Source of the DNA: Isobaculum melis
GTDB taxonomy: Bacteria; Bacillota; Bacilli; Lactobacillales; Carnobacteriaceae
NCBI RefSeq assembly: GCF_900111355.1
Contig: NZ_FOHA01000005.1
Span: 98,119 to 162,118, forward strand
Direction: 5' to 3'
DNA: 64,000 nt
Part shown: piece after piece, positions 36,455-46,270 of the stretch
How positions within the stretch are numbered: position 1 is the stretch's first letter
Layout: each line of letters opens with the position of its first letter
Made by a program: the position numbers and the translations under genes
Notes under the pieces: model-generated
Databases searched by the model: none
Told to the model about the DNA's origin: nothing
Seen by the model: only the letters and a program-made list of their open reading frames with translations

Positions 36455-37954
36455 ATGGAGAGAAAAGAACAAGAATTTTTAGCGTATTTGAAGGAAATCT
36501 CATCAATTGAGCAAGCCGTTGCTTTACTTGCTTGGGATGCACGGACGTTGATGCCTGAAGGAAGCAGTGATTTTAGATCAGAATCAATTGGTTATTTATC
36601 AGGTTTGCAATTTGAGATGAAGCAATCTGGAAAAATGAAGCAGTTTATTCAAGCATTTGAAGGAAAAGAGAACACTTTAGGTGAAGTCGCTCGTTGTTCT
36701 TTAGCTGAAGTGAAGAAAAATTATGAATTAAATAGCAAGTTACCAAAAGAAGAACTTGAAGCTTACATAAAAGCATCAAATACTTCGGAAAACCTATGGG
36801 GAACCGTGCGAGCTAATGATGATTTTGCAACATTTGAACCACACTTGGATACTTTAATTCAATTTAACAAGAAATTTATTGACTACTGGCGTAAAGATGA
36901 AAAAACGCCTTATGATGTTTTATTAAATCAATATGAGCCTGGAATGACCGTTGAAATTTTAGATGATGTTTTTAGTAAACTAAGAGCTGGCATTATCGCT
37001 TTAATGGATAAAATTAAAACGCAAGGAACACCACCTCGTACCGATTTTATTGAACAATATATGAGCAAAGAAGATCAACGAGCGTTTTCTGAAGCTGTGA
37101 TTAAGAAAATGGGCTATCGTTTTGAAGAAGGTCGTTTAGATGACACTATTCATCCATTTATGCAAAGTGTGAACCGTGCAGATGCTCGAATTACAACAAG
37201 ATGGAATGAAAACTTCTTTAAAATGGCAATTTTTGGGATTATTCATGAAGCTGGACATGGTATTTATGAGCAAAATGTTTCACCAAAATGGGATTATACA
37301 CCAGTTTCTGGTGGGGTTTCAATGGGAATTCATGAGTCACAATCCTTATTCCATGAAATTGTGATTGGCAGCAATCGTAGCTTCTGGCAAAGTAACTATG
37401 ACTTATTGAAAAAACATGCTCATGGTAATTTAGATGAAATCGATTTTGATACATTTTATCGTGGATTAAATGAAACAAAAGCTTCATTAATTCGTGTTGA
37501 ATCAGATACGTTAACTTATCCACTGCATATTATTATTCGTTATGAAATTGAAAAAATGATTTTTAATGGAGAGGTTGCGACAAAAGATTTACCTCAAATT
37601 TGGAATGATAAATATGAAGAATATTTAGGGATTCGTCCAGCAAATAACCGTGAAGGTATTTTACAAGATATTCATTGGGCAGGTGGTTCATTTGGTTACT
37701 TCCCATCATATGCTTTAGGGTTTATGTATGCGGCACAATTGAAAGCTTCAATGGAAAAAGAAATGGACATTTCTGCTATTCTTGCGACAGATGACTATCA
37801 TCAAATCCGTGAGTGGTTAACAGATAAAATCCATCAATATGGAAAATCTAAAACACCAAGTGAATTAATGATGGCTGCTACAGGAGAAGTATTGAATCCT
37901 CAGCACTTACTAGATTTACAAGCGAAAATTTATGGAGATGTTTATCAATTTTAA
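36455..37954 (+). CDS. M32 family metallocarboxypeptidase
   Basis: 499 residues, normal for the family. The zinc motif HEAGH is in GIIHEAGHGIYEQN, with a downstream glutamate in GIHESQSLFHE. The fold should be almost entirely helical. It removes C-terminal residues from peptides in the cytoplasm. The start at ATG 36455 has GAGGAG 9 bases upstream, and the preceding methyltransferase stop is 5 bases before it, so the two are coupled. Confidence 0.94.
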   Translation: MERKEQEFLAYLKEISSIEQAVALLAWDARTLMPEGSSDFRSESIGYLSGLQFEMKQSGKMKQFIQAFEGKENTLGEVARCSLAEVKKNYELNSKLPKEELEAYIKASNTSENLWGTVRANDDFATFEPHLDTLIQFNKKFIDYWRKDEKTPYDVLLNQYEPGMTVEILDDVFSKLRAGIIALMDKIKTQGTPPRTDFIEQYMSKEDQRAFSEAVIKKMGYRFEEGRLDDTIHPFMQSVNRADARITTRWNENFFKMAIFGIIHEAGHGIYEQNVSPKWDYTPVSGGVSMGIHESQSLFHEIVIGSNRSFWQSNYDLLKKHAHGNLDEIDFDTFYRGLNETKASLIRVESDTLTYPLHIIIRYEIEKMIFNGEVATKDLPQIWNDKYEEYLGIRPANNREGILQDIHWAGGSFGYFPSYALGFMYAAQLKASMEKEMDISAILATDDYHQIREWLTDKIHQYGKSKTPSELMMAATGEVLNPQHLLDLQAKIYGDVYQF

Positions 37955-37969
37955 ATCAGTACTTTAAGT

Positions 37970-38013
37970 AAAAAAATAGACTTTAACCAATTGGTTAAGG
38001 CCTATTTTTTTAT
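37970..38013. terminator. Bidirectional terminator between convergent genes
   Basis: AAAAAAATAGACTTTAACCA pairs with the arm ending GGCCTATTTTTTT (one mismatch, one wobble). It reaches the 3' end of the minus-strand RNase H gene. Confidence 0.8.
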
Positions 38014-38412
38014 CTTTAGTGCTTTTTGTAAGCCTTGTCTTGCTAAGTGATCTGCTCCTTTATTTTTGGCTTCAGGAATCCATTCAACAAAATACAGTGG
38101 AAAGTGTGCCAGTTGTTCTTCAAAAAATGGAAGATAAGGCTGATAATCTGGATTTTTGGTATAAGAGCGTTGAATGACTTTTGCTAAAATATTACTGTCC
38201 GTATAAATTTTGAGAATTTCATGAGTTAAATTTTGCTGAGTGAGCATTTTAAGCCCAGTTTTTAAAGCCTCAAATTCTGCTTGATGGTTTGTATATAAAC
38301 CATTTAACGGGAAAGCAGATTGTTCATAGATATTTTCAGTTTTAATGATAATTCCGATTCCGCTTATCCCAGGATTCCCTTTAGTGGCAGCATCTACATA
38401 TAAATGAATCAT
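38002..38412 (-). CDS. RNase HI family protein
   Basis: A 136-residue RNase H fold protein. The expected acidic residues are present: D in IHLYVDAATKGNPG, E in NHQAEFEAL, D in KIYTDSN and D in KNKGADHLARQ. It resembles the shorter RnhA-like YpeP/YpdQ group rather than canonical RNase HI, so activity on RNA-DNA hybrids is likely but not certain. AAGGAGAA precedes the ATG. Single gene. Confidence 0.85.
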   Translation of the reverse strand: MIHLYVDAATKGNPGISGIGIIIKTENIYEQSAFPLNGLYTNHQAEFEALKTGLKMLTQQNLTHEILKIYTDSNILAKVIQRSYTKNPDYQPYLPFFEEQLAHFPLYFVEWIPEAKNKGADHLARQGLQKALKIKK

Positions 38413-38528
38413 ATTTTTCTCCTTTATAAAAATTTAACGATTAATGGTTTTGTTATTCCTTTTGTTTGATAAAAACTTATGTTAGTATGAGTGTATAAAC
38501 AATTTAATACAGAAGGGAAGTGAATCTG

Positions 38529-39008
38529 GTGGAGACTAAGAAGAATTATCGCATATTTAAATTACATTTTGATTGGGCATATCTGATTATATACTGGTCA
38601 ATCACCATCTCACTTCTATGTTTTAGCATTAGTTTGTTTCTTGAATTTTTAACGATTGATGTTCGAAATACACCATTATTTATTTTGTTTTTAGTAATGG
38701 CTTTTTTAGGAACTGGCTTTCAAGCTAAATTATATAATCAAGCAATTATTATTTCTAATTTTAGAGGAATCTATCGTAAAAAAATTAACCTTGTTGATGT
38801 TGCCTATATTTCTGTTGAAGATAAGGAACTTGTTTGGCAACTGAACAACCAAAAGAAATTGGTTCGGATTGGCTTAGATGAAAAAGATGTCGATCTTTTT
38901 ATTCAGTTGATGAAAGAGGCTCATGTTGTCGTTCGGGATAATAGAAGCGAAAAAAAGAAACATGCTTCTAATTTTCCATTAGGGAAATTAGAAAATAAAA
39001 GCTATTAA
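38529..39008 (+). CDS. EbsA-like membrane protein
   Basis: About 159 residues with two membrane helices (LIIYWSITISLLCFSISLFL and TPLFILFLVMAFLGTGF). A cytoplasmic PH-like domain follows (IIISNFRGIYRKKINLVDVA). This layout, and the position between an RNase HI gene and cspA, match the EbsA family of enterococci and streptococci, whose function is unclear. No ATG fits. GTG 38529 is favoured because AAGGGA lies 10 bases before it; GTG 38520 would touch the ribosome binding site. Confidence 0.55.
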   Translation: METKKNYRIFKLHFDWAYLIIYWSITISLLCFSISLFLEFLTIDVRNTPLFILFLVMAFLGTGFQAKLYNQAIIISNFRGIYRKKINLVDVAYISVEDKELVWQLNNQKKLVRIGLDEKDVDLFIQLMKEAHVVVRDNRSEKKKHASNFPLGKLENKSY

Positions 39009-39024
39009 TTATTGTTAGTAGTTT

Positions 39025-39071
39025 AAAAATAGGTAGGGTGGAACTCGTTGAGTTTTCCCTACCTATTTTTG
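39025..39071. terminator. Terminator after the EbsA-like gene
   Basis: AAAAATAGGTAGGG pairs with CCCTACCTATTTTT, extended inward by GAACT/AGTTT. T and A runs on both sides allow use on either strand. Confidence 0.85.
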
Positions 39072-39171
39072 ATTAGATATAGTTTAAAGTAAAACAAGAG
39101 TGACTTTTTGTCGTGTTTATACCTTTAAAAGATAAGAGCTAGAAGGTTCAGAGTTGAACTGTGTTCAATCT

Positions 39172-39273
39172 GTATCATGTTTCTAAGGATTAGAAATCCT
39201 AAGAAGCATGACAATCCTTAGAAACATAACAATCCTAAGAAGCATGACAAGAATTATGACAAAAAGCATGACA
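39172..39273. repeat. Tandem 18-bp repeats just after cspA
   Basis: Units at 39196-39213, 39214-39231 and 39232-39249. The first and third are identical (ATCCTAAGAAGCATGACA) and the second differs at three positions. They are followed by two shortened copies sharing ATGACA (39250-39261, 39262-39273). An inverted partial copy at 39180-39190 can pair with the first unit to form a hairpin. The array ends two bases before the cspA stop codon, so it lies in the cspA 3' untranslated region. Confidence 0.85.
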
Positions 39274-39275
39274 AT

Positions 39276-39476
39276 CTATTGTTTGTGAACGTTTGTTGCT
39301 TGAGGACCACGACTACCATCTACTACATCAAAAGTGACTTCCTGATTTTCTTCAAGGGTTTTGAATCCATCTGATTCGATTGCTGTAAAGTGAACAAAGA
39401 TATCTTCACCATCCGCTGTCTCAATGAATCCATAACCTTTTTCGTTGTTAAACCATTTTACTTTACCTTTTTGCAT
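39276..39476 (-). CDS. cspA: Cold shock protein
   Basis: A 66-residue single cold-shock domain: [17 protein letters not shown] is RNP1-containing and [10 protein letters not shown] is RNP2. It binds single-stranded RNA and DNA as a chaperone. GAGGAGGAAC precedes the ATG. A consensus promoter lies about 75 bases upstream, and the leader can form a GTAAAAA/TTTTTAC hairpin. Confidence 0.97.
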   Translation of the reverse strand: MQKGKVKWFNNEKGYGFIETADGEDIFVHFTAIESDGFKTLEENQEVTFDVVDGSRGPQATNVHKQ

Positions 39477-39551
39477 GTACGTTCCTCCTCAGTTCAAAAT
39501 GATAAGTGCTAAGTAATAAGTAAAAATGTCACTTTTTACCTATCTACTTCT

Positions 39552-39580
39552 ATTATAAAAATAAAATAGGTATACGTCAA
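39552..39580 (-). promoter_or_regulatory. Sigma-A promoter of cspA
   Basis: On the minus strand, TTGACG and TATAAT are separated by 17 bases. The roughly 70-base leader includes a hairpin at 39520-39539 (7-bp stem, 6-base loop), which may influence cold-dependent translation. Confidence 0.8.
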
Positions 39581-39737
39581 TCAAAGACTGTTAAAACGCT
39601 TTCTTAAAAAATTAAGAATGAAAGTTAAAAAGAACGTTTAAAAGAAATGGTGCTGAAAAGTATTTAGTGTATAATAGAGTTAAATCATAACAATTAGTTA
39701 AAAATCACTAGTAGTGAGATAGGGAGTTGATCAACTT

Positions 39738-41417
39738 ATGACGCAAACGGATATTCAGATTGCACAAGCTGCAACCTTAAATAAGATACAAGATATTGCT
39801 TTAAAAGTAGGCTTAACAGATGAGCAAATTGAACCTTATGGGCATTATAAAGCTAAATTGACAATGGATGCTTTAAAATCGTTGGAAACCAAAGAAGATG
39901 GCAAATTAATCTTGGTAACTGCCATTAACCCCACACCTGCTGGAGAAGGAAAGTCGACGGTTACGATTGGCTTAGCAGACGCGCTATCACGTTTAGGTAA
40001 GCAGACTATGATTGCTTTAAGAGAGCCGTCTCTTGGACCAACAATGGGCATTAAAGGTGGTGCAGCAGGTGGAGGTCATGCACAAGTTGTACCAATGGAA
40101 GATATTAACTTGCATTTCACTGGCGATATGCATGCGATTACGACTGCAAATAATGCTTTATCTGCGTTTATAGATAATCATTTACATCATGGAAATGAGT
40201 TGGAAATTGATACAAGACGGATTTTATGGAAGCGTGTTGTTGATTTAAATGATCGCTCATTGAGACATGTAAATGTTGGGTTAGGCGGTCCTATGCAAGG
40301 TGTGCCAAGAGAAGATGGCTTTGATATTACTGTAGCAAGTGAAATCATGGCAATTCTTTGTTTAGCAAAAGACTTAAAAGATTTAAAAAACCGATTAGCA
40401 AATATCTTAATTGGGTATACAGCTAAAAAGAAACCTATTTTTGTGAGAGATTTAGAAGTAGAAGGCGCCTTAACCCTTTTATTAAAAGAAGCTTTAAAAC
40501 CAAATCTTGTTCAAACCTTAGAACATACACCTGCCATTGTTCATGGTGGACCATTTGCGAATATTGCTCATGGCTGTAATAGTATCTTGGCAACTCAAAC
40601 AGCTTTAAAATTGGCTGATTATACAGTAACAGAAGCTGGATTTGGTGCTGATTTAGGTGCAGAAAAATTCTTAGATATTAAAGTGCCACAATTAGGTAAA
40701 GCACCAAATGCTATTGTAGTTGTTGCAACAATTCGTGCCTTAAAAATGCATGGTGGGATTCCATTAAAAGCGTTAAATGATGAAAACCCTGTTGCTGTGG
40801 CTGAAGGTTTTGCAAATTTAAAGAAACATATTTTTAATATGAAAGCATATGGAATACCTGTTGTTGTTGCAATTAATGCATTTGTCTCAGATACAGAAGC
40901 TGAAATTGATATTGTAAAGGAATATTGTGAGGCGATTCATGTACCCGTTGCCTTAACAGAAGTTTGGGAAAAAGGCGCTGCAGGTGGTTTCTTACTCGCT
41001 GAAAAAGTCATTACAGCAATTGAAGCTGAAGAGACTCATTCTTTTACACCGCTTTATGATGTAGCTGAACTTTCTGTTCCTGAAAAAATAAATAAAATTG
41101 TGAAGAATATTTATGGTGGAAGACAAGCGAATTTCACTAAAAAAGCATTGAATCAGATAAAAACAATTGAGGAAAATGGTTGGGAGAAGCTTCCCATTTG
41201 TATGGCCAAAACACAATATTCTTTATCTGATGATCCTCATTCATTGGGCGCTCCAACAGGATTTGATGTTACTATCAGAGAGCTTGTCCCAAAACTAGGT
41301 GCAGGATTTATTGTTGCTCTAACAGGGGATGTAATGACCATGCCAGGGTTGCCGAAGTATCCAGCTGCTCTTAAGATGGATGTTGGAGAAAATGGCGAAG
41401 CAATTGGTTTGTTCTAA
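39738..41417 (+). CDS. fhs: Formate-tetrahydrofolate ligase
   Basis: 559 residues. ATP-dependent ligation of formate to THF, giving 10-formyl-THF for purines and fMet. The nucleotide-binding loop is [18 protein letters not shown], preceded by ITAINP-like residues (LVTAINPTP). [18 protein letters not shown] is the family signature. It ends in GEAIGLF. GGGAG precedes the ATG, and a 12-base palindrome (AGTTGATCAACT) lies between them. It stands alone, divergent from cspA. Confidence 0.97.
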   Translation: MTQTDIQIAQAATLNKIQDIALKVGLTDEQIEPYGHYKAKLTMDALKSLETKEDGKLILVTAINPTPAGEGKSTVTIGLADALSRLGKQTMIALREPSLGPTMGIKGGAAGGGHAQVVPMEDINLHFTGDMHAITTANNALSAFIDNHLHHGNELEIDTRRILWKRVVDLNDRSLRHVNVGLGGPMQGVPREDGFDITVASEIMAILCLAKDLKDLKNRLANILIGYTAKKKPIFVRDLEVEGALTLLLKEALKPNLVQTLEHTPAIVHGGPFANIAHGCNSILATQTALKLADYTVTEAGFGADLGAEKFLDIKVPQLGKAPNAIVVVATIRALKMHGGIPLKALNDENPVAVAEGFANLKKHIFNMKAYGIPVVVAINAFVSDTEAEIDIVKEYCEAIHVPVALTEVWEKGAAGGFLLAEKVITAIEAEETHSFTPLYDVAELSVPEKINKIVKNIYGGRQANFTKKALNQIKTIEENGWEKLPICMAKTQYSLSDDPHSLGAPTGFDVTIRELVPKLGAGFIVALTGDVMTMPGLPKYPAALKMDVGENGEAIGLF

Positions 41418-41426
41418 TTTAGATAG

Positions 41427-41454
41427 AAAAGAGCGATTTTTCGCTCTTTTTTTA
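41427..41454 (+). terminator. Terminator after fhs
   Basis: AAAAGAGCGA / TCGCTCTTTT with a TTTT loop, then TTT. Confidence 0.88.
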
Positions 41455-41501
41455 TGAGAAAATTAGATAAATTGATGGCATGATAAAAAGGAGTGGCTAA
41501 A

Positions 41502-41894
41502 ATGACAGGACTACATCATTTAGAAATTTATGTTGGTGATTTACAGAGAAGCAGACAGTTTTATCAGTATTTACTACCGAAATTAGGCTATACATTATTT
41601 CAAGAGTGGCAAGCAGGATTTAGCTATCAAGCAACGGATGGCTCTTATCTTGTTTTTGTACAAACGAATAAAGAATATCTTGCTAATGGCTATCATAGAT
41701 GCAATATTGGCTTAAATCATTTAGCCTTTCAAGTAGCTTCAAAAAAAGAAGTAGATGATTTCCAACATGAATTAAAGCTTAGAAATGTGACGTTGTTGTA
41801 TGAAGAGAACTATCCATTTGCTGGTGGTGAAAATCATTATGCTGTTTTTTTTGAAGATCCAGATAAAATCAAGCTTGAAATTGTGTCAAAGTGA
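41502..41894 (+). CDS. VOC family protein (glyoxalase/bleomycin-resistance fold)
   Basis: 130 residues with the vicinal-oxygen-chelate pattern: TGLHHLEIYVGDLQRSRQFY at the N-terminus, then GLNHLAFQVASKKEVDDF and the closing AVFFEDPDKIKLEIV. The two His and final Glu that usually bind metal are present, so an isomerase, lyase or resistance role is possible. The substrate is not deducible. ATG 41502 is chosen because of AAAGGAG; an in-frame GTG at 41493 is too close. Confidence 0.82.
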   Translation: MTGLHHLEIYVGDLQRSRQFYQYLLPKLGYTLFQEWQAGFSYQATDGSYLVFVQTNKEYLANGYHRCNIGLNHLAFQVASKKEVDDFQHELKLRNVTLLYEENYPFAGGENHYAVFFEDPDKIKLEIVSK

Positions 41895-41983
41895 AAATGA
41901 AGCTTCATTCAAAAAGAAATAGCAATTTCACTTTCAACTTGAATTTGATATAATGAAAAAAGTGAATATAAGAGGTGAACAAA

Positions 41984-43870
41984 ATGAGAGATATCCATGT
42001 AGAAGGTTTAAGAAAAACATATGGTGAGAAAGTTTTATTTAATGACATCTCATTTAGCATTTCTGAAGGAGAACGTGTTGGCTTAATTGGTGTGAATGGA
42101 ACCGGTAAGACAACTTTATTAAATATTTTAGCAAATGAGGATAGTAAAGAAGCTGGTGAAATTCAAACTGCTAAAGATTATCGGATTGGTTATTTAAAAC
42201 AACAGCCACATTTAAATCCAGATCAAACCGTTTTTGATGCTATTTTTGAAGGAGAAACACCTATTTTAAAAGCCGTCCGATTGTTTGAAAAAGCTGTTAC
42301 AAATTTAGGGGAATATCCTGAAAATGAGCAATATCAGAAACAATATTATCAAGCAGAACAAGAAATGAATGCACAAAATGCTTGGAATGCGGATACTGAA
42401 GCAAAAACTATTTTAAGCAAATTAGGTGTACCAAACCTAAATGAACAAATAAAAAATCTTTCTGGTGGTCAAAAGAAACGTGTTGGCTTAGCTCAAGTCT
42501 TAATTCAAGCACCTGATTTATTGCTACTTGATGAACCAACAAACCATTTAGACTTTGAATCCATTCAATGGTTAGAGAATTATTTGACACAATATAAAGG
42601 CTCATTATTATTAGTAACCCATGATCGTTATTTTTTAGACCATGTTGTCAATCAGATGTTTGAGTTAACTCATGGAAAGCTGATGACTTATAAAGGAAAT
42701 TACGAATCTTATTTAAAAGAACGTGCAGAAAGAATGGATGAAGCACAAAAACAAGAGCAAAAAAGAAAACAATTGTATACCAAAGAACTTGCTTGGATGA
42801 GAGCTGGAGCAAAGGCAAGGACGACAAAGCAACAAGCAAGAATTGATCGCTTTCATGATTTAGAAACCAATTTAAATCAGGTACAAATTGATGAAACAGT
42901 GGAATTAAATGTAGAAGGAAGTCGTTTAGGAAAACGTGTTTTTGAAATCAAAGAGGGCGAACTTCAGTTGGAAGGTAAGCAGTTGCTTGAACAGTTTAAT
43001 TTGCTGGTTCAAACCAAAGACCGTATTGGGATTACTGGCTTAAATGGAACAGGAAAATCGACTTTACTCAATATTTTAGCAGGAAGAATCCAGCTAGATA
43101 GCGGTTCATTGATTGTGGGAGAGACTGTCAAAATTGCTTATTATACGCAAATGACAGAAGCGATGGATCCAAACAAGCGAGTGATTGCATATTTACAAGA
43201 AGCGGGAGAAGAAATTGAAACCAGTAATGGTGTTAAAATGAGTATTACAGAATTATTGGAGCAATTTCTATTTTCACGAGAAACCCATGGTACCTTAATT
43301 GGTAAGTTATCTGGTGGTGAGAAACGCCGTCTCTATTTACTAAAACTATTAGTTGAACGACCAAATGTGTTATTATTAGATGAGCCTACCAATGATTTGG
43401 ATATTGCAACTTTAACCGTTTTAGAAGATTATATTGAAAGCTTTGCAGGAGCCGTTATTACTGTTTCTCATGATCGCTATTTCTTAGATAAAGTTGCTGA
43501 AAAATTATTAATCTTTAAAGGAAATGGTCAAATTGAAACCTATTTAGGTGCAATGACAGATTATTATTTATCACAGAAAAATGAAAAAACGATGATTCAG
43601 ACACCAACAAAAGAGAAAGCAGAGAAAAAAGTTGTAGTAAAGGCCAAAGAAAAAACGAAGTTAACCTACAGCGAGCAAATTGAGTGGGAAACGATAGAAG
43701 AGGCCATTTTCTTAATTGAGGCAGAAATTGAAGCCATTCAAGAGGAAATGAATCAAGGTGAATCTGACTTTGCTGTCTTACAACAATTACAAGAAAAATT
43801 AGATCAAAATACCAATGAACTTGAAGCAAAAATGGCACGTTGGGAATATTTAAGCGAATATATTGAATAG
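41984..43870 (+). CDS. ABC-F family ATPase, Uup/YfmR type
   Basis: 628 residues with two ABC domains and no membrane segment. Walker A motifs are GVNGTGKTTLL and GLNGTGKSTLL. Signature motifs are LSGGQKKR and LSGGEKRR, with Walker B LLLLDEPTNHLD and VLLLDEPTNDLD. The linker between is basic (KARTTKQQARIDRF). A C-terminal coiled coil (LTYSEQIEWETIEEAI onward) marks the Uup-like subfamily. ABC-F proteins act on the ribosome; this group relieves stalling rather than giving clear drug resistance. It is 15 bases upstream of thyA. Confidence 0.92.
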   Translation: MRDIHVEGLRKTYGEKVLFNDISFSISEGERVGLIGVNGTGKTTLLNILANEDSKEAGEIQTAKDYRIGYLKQQPHLNPDQTVFDAIFEGETPILKAVRLFEKAVTNLGEYPENEQYQKQYYQAEQEMNAQNAWNADTEAKTILSKLGVPNLNEQIKNLSGGQKKRVGLAQVLIQAPDLLLLDEPTNHLDFESIQWLENYLTQYKGSLLLVTHDRYFLDHVVNQMFELTHGKLMTYKGNYESYLKERAERMDEAQKQEQKRKQLYTKELAWMRAGAKARTTKQQARIDRFHDLETNLNQVQIDETVELNVEGSRLGKRVFEIKEGELQLEGKQLLEQFNLLVQTKDRIGITGLNGTGKSTLLNILAGRIQLDSGSLIVGETVKIAYYTQMTEAMDPNKRVIAYLQEAGEEIETSNGVKMSITELLEQFLFSRETHGTLIGKLSGGEKRRLYLLKLLVERPNVLLLDEPTNDLDIATLTVLEDYIESFAGAVITVSHDRYFLDKVAEKLLIFKGNGQIETYLGAMTDYYLSQKNEKTMIQTPTKEKAEKKVVVKAKEKTKLTYSEQIEWETIEEAIFLIEAEIEAIQEEMNQGESDFAVLQQLQEKLDQNTNELEAKMARWEYLSEYIE

Positions 43871-43885
43871 TGGGGGAATAAACAA

Positions 43886-44833
43886 ATGGAGCAAGCATAT
43901 TTAGACTTAGGCAAAAAAGTATTAACAGAAGGGCAAAGTAAAACAGATCGTACTGGAACAGGAACCAACAGTGTTTTTGGACATCAAATGCGATTTGATT
44001 TAGCTAAAGGGTTTCCTTTATTAACGACTAAAAGAGTGCCAATGGGTTTAATTAAAAGCGAATTGTTATGGTTTATTAAAGGGGATACAAATATCCGTTA
44101 TTTACTACAGCATAATAACCATATTTGGGATGAATGGGCTTTTGAGCGTTATGTAAAAAGCACTGATTATAATGGACCTGATATGACTGATTTTGGTCGT
44201 CGTTGCTTAGTGGATGAAGCTTTCAATACGGTTTATCAAGAAGTATTGGCCGATTTTTGTAAAAAAATTGTTGAAGATGAAGACTTTGCTAAAAAGCATG
44301 GTGACTTAGGCAATATTTATGGTTCACAATGGCGTCATTGGAAAACTTCTAAAGGAGAAATGATTGACCAATTAAAAGATGTGATTGAAATGATTCGTAC
44401 CAATCCTGATTCAAGAAGACTCATTGTTTCAGCTTGGAATCCTGAAGATGTCCCATCAATGGCGTTACCTCCTTGTCACACGATGTTTCAATTTTATGTG
44501 GCAGATGGTAAATTAAGCTGTCAATTATATCAACGTAGTGCGGATATTTTCTTAGGTGTCCCTTTTAATATTGCAAGCTATGCTTTATTAACGCATCTAA
44601 TTGCTCATGAAACCGGTCTTGAAGTTGGAGAATTTGTTCATACATTAGGAGATGCTCATTTATATAGCAATCATTTTGAGCAAATGAAGGAACAATTATC
44701 AAGAGATGTTAGAGCATTTCCAACTTTACAACTCAATCAAGATAAAACAAGTATTTTTGATTTCGATGTAGATGATATTACCATTGAAAATTACCAACCA
44801 CACCCAGCAATTAAAGCACCTATTGCGGTTTAA
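43886..44833 (+). CDS. thyA: Thymidylate synthase
   Basis: 315 residues. Methylates dUMP to dTMP with methylene-THF. The catalytic cysteine is in [13 protein letters not shown], the substrate site is [17 protein letters not shown], and RTGTG is near the N-terminus. It is about 50 residues longer than E. coli ThyA because of the insertion around [20 protein letters not shown], which is known from Lactobacillus-type enzymes. It is 15 bases before dfrA, so synthase and reductase are coupled. Confidence 0.98.
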   Translation: MEQAYLDLGKKVLTEGQSKTDRTGTGTNSVFGHQMRFDLAKGFPLLTTKRVPMGLIKSELLWFIKGDTNIRYLLQHNNHIWDEWAFERYVKSTDYNGPDMTDFGRRCLVDEAFNTVYQEVLADFCKKIVEDEDFAKKHGDLGNIYGSQWRHWKTSKGEMIDQLKDVIEMIRTNPDSRRLIVSAWNPEDVPSMALPPCHTMFQFYVADGKLSCQLYQRSADIFLGVPFNIASYALLTHLIAHETGLEVGEFVHTLGDAHLYSNHFEQMKEQLSRDVRAFPTLQLNQDKTSIFDFDVDDITIENYQPHPAIKAPIAV

Positions 44834-44848
44834 AGGGAGGAAATGAAG

Positions 44849-45343
44849 ATGACACTAGCATTTATTTGGGCACAAGATGAAGCAGGAACAATTGGCTTAG
44901 AAAATAAATTACCTTGGCATTTACCCAATGATTTACGCTTCTTTAAAGAAAAGACATTAAAGCAAGTGATTGTTATGGGAAGAAAAACCTTTGAAGGAAT
45001 GGGCAAACGCGCTTTGCCTGGTAGAAAAACGATTGTTTTAACGACAGATTTAAACTATCAAGCAGATCAAGTTGCCATCATGCATAGTAAAGAAGAAGTA
45101 TTAGCTTTTGCAAAAGAGTATGAAGGAATAACCTATATTACTGGTGGTGCAAATATTTATCAACTTTTTTTAGAGGATGCAACGCTGCTGTACCGAACTG
45201 TGATTCATGAGAAGTTTCTTGGAGATACGGTGTTTCCTAAAGTAAATTGGGAAGAGTGGCAATTAGTAGAAAAAATAGAAGGTCAGCTTGATGAAAAAAA
45301 TAAGTTTGCTCATTCTTTTGAGAAGTATGAAAGAAACGCATAA
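44849..45343 (+). CDS. dfrA: Dihydrofolate reductase
   Basis: 164 residues. Regenerates THF from the DHF made by ThyA and is the trimethoprim target. The motifs are IGLENKLPWHLPNDLRFFK (with the active-site acidic residue), VIVMGRKTFEGMG, LPGRKTIVLT and YITGGANIY. ATG 44849 is preferred over 44843 because GGGAGG is then 8 bases upstream. It completes the ABC-F-thyA-dfrA unit. Confidence 0.96.
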   Translation: MTLAFIWAQDEAGTIGLENKLPWHLPNDLRFFKEKTLKQVIVMGRKTFEGMGKRALPGRKTIVLTTDLNYQADQVAIMHSKEEVLAFAKEYEGITYITGGANIYQLFLEDATLLYRTVIHEKFLGDTVFPKVNWEEWQLVEKIEGQLDEKNKFAHSFEKYERNA

Positions 45344-45360
45344 CACGATAATTTTGTATA

Positions 45361-45391
45361 AAAAAACTGATTGAGCATTGCTCAATCAGTT
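45361..45391 (-). terminator. Terminator for the minus-strand hemolysin III-family gene
   Basis: AACTGATTGAGC / GCTCAATCAGTT with a 3-base loop; on the minus strand seven T follow. Confidence 0.82.
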
Positions 45392-45396
45392 CGTAT

Positions 45397-45432
45397 AAAG
45401 TAGTAAGCCTAGACTGGTTTACTACTTTTTTA
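45397..45432 (+). terminator. Terminator after dfrA
   Basis: AAAGTAGTAA / TTACTACTTT with a 12-base loop, then a T run. Confidence 0.8.
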
Positions 45433-46074
45433 TGCATATAATAAAATTGAGAAGTAAATTAAGGCAGTACCTAGTAACACAAACAGATGCCAGACAACAT
45501 GCATATATTTTACATCACGCATGCTATAGAAAATCGCGCCGACTGTGTAAGCTAAGCCACCAGATAGCAAGAGCATAAATCCAGTTAAGCCAAGACCACC
45601 CCATAGTTGCTTGATTGCTACCATACAAATCCAGCCCATCGCTACATATAAAACAGTAGAAGCCTTTTTAAATTTGTCAATCCAAAGAGATTTATAGATA
45701 ATACCTAGGATAGCAATGGCCCAAACAGTCAGAAATAAAATCCAACCTAATCTTCCACCAATCGTCACTAAACAAAGTGGGGTATAAGAACCAGCAATTA
45801 AGATGTAAATACTGCTATGGTCAAAAATTTGGAAAACTTTTTTAGCCTTAGTAAAAATTAAGCTATGGAAAAGCGTTGAGCATAGATGGAGCAAAATAAT
45901 ACTAGAGCCATAAATTGTATAAGAGACGAAACGTAGGCTGTCACCTGTTTTTGAGGCAGATATCAATAAAACGACCAAACCTGCAATGCTAAGCACAACA
46001 CCTATTCCGTGTGTCACCGCATTTAATACTTCATTTAGAATCTCATATTTTCTTGTTGCTTTGACAGGTTGCAT
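45430..46074 (-). CDS. Hemolysin III / PAQR family membrane protein
   Basis: 214 residues with seven hydrophobic segments. Family landmarks are EILNEVLNAVTHGIGVVLSI at the N-terminus, HLCSTLFHSLIF, IFDHSSIYILIAGSYTPLC, and the C-terminal VWHLFVLLGTALIY. The His/Asp set resembles the metal site of adiponectin-receptor-like proteins. Despite the name it is usually a membrane-homeostasis protein, not a proven toxin. Start at 46074 by spacing from GGAGTG; earlier in-frame ATGs are less favoured. Confidence 0.88.
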   Translation of the reverse strand: MQPVKATRKYEILNEVLNAVTHGIGVVLSIAGLVVLLISASKTGDSLRFVSYTIYGSSIILLHLCSTLFHSLIFTKAKKVFQIFDHSSIYILIAGSYTPLCLVTIGGRLGWILFLTVWAIAILGIIYKSLWIDKFKKASTVLYVAMGWICMVAIKQLWGGLGLTGFMLLLSGGLAYTVGAIFYSMRDVKYMHVVWHLFVLLGTALIYFSILLYA

Positions 46075-46270
46075 AAACATCACTCCAATTTTTTTTAGAT
46101 TCATCATCAACAGAGTATACGAAAAAGTTAGAATCTGTTATACTAGTTTCATGATTAAAACGTTTGTTTTTTGTTAGGTGTTTTAAGATAAGCGTTAAAC
46201 TATAGATTATTTATGTAGTATATCATGAAATTTAAATTTGATATATACAAATTATGGGAGAGATTACAAA

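Noticed and set aside
39172..39273. CRISPR array
   Set aside because: The units are contiguous with no spacers and no cas genes are present.
45430..46074. True haemolysin
   Set aside because: The family name is historical; the sequence is a seven-helix PAQR-like membrane protein.
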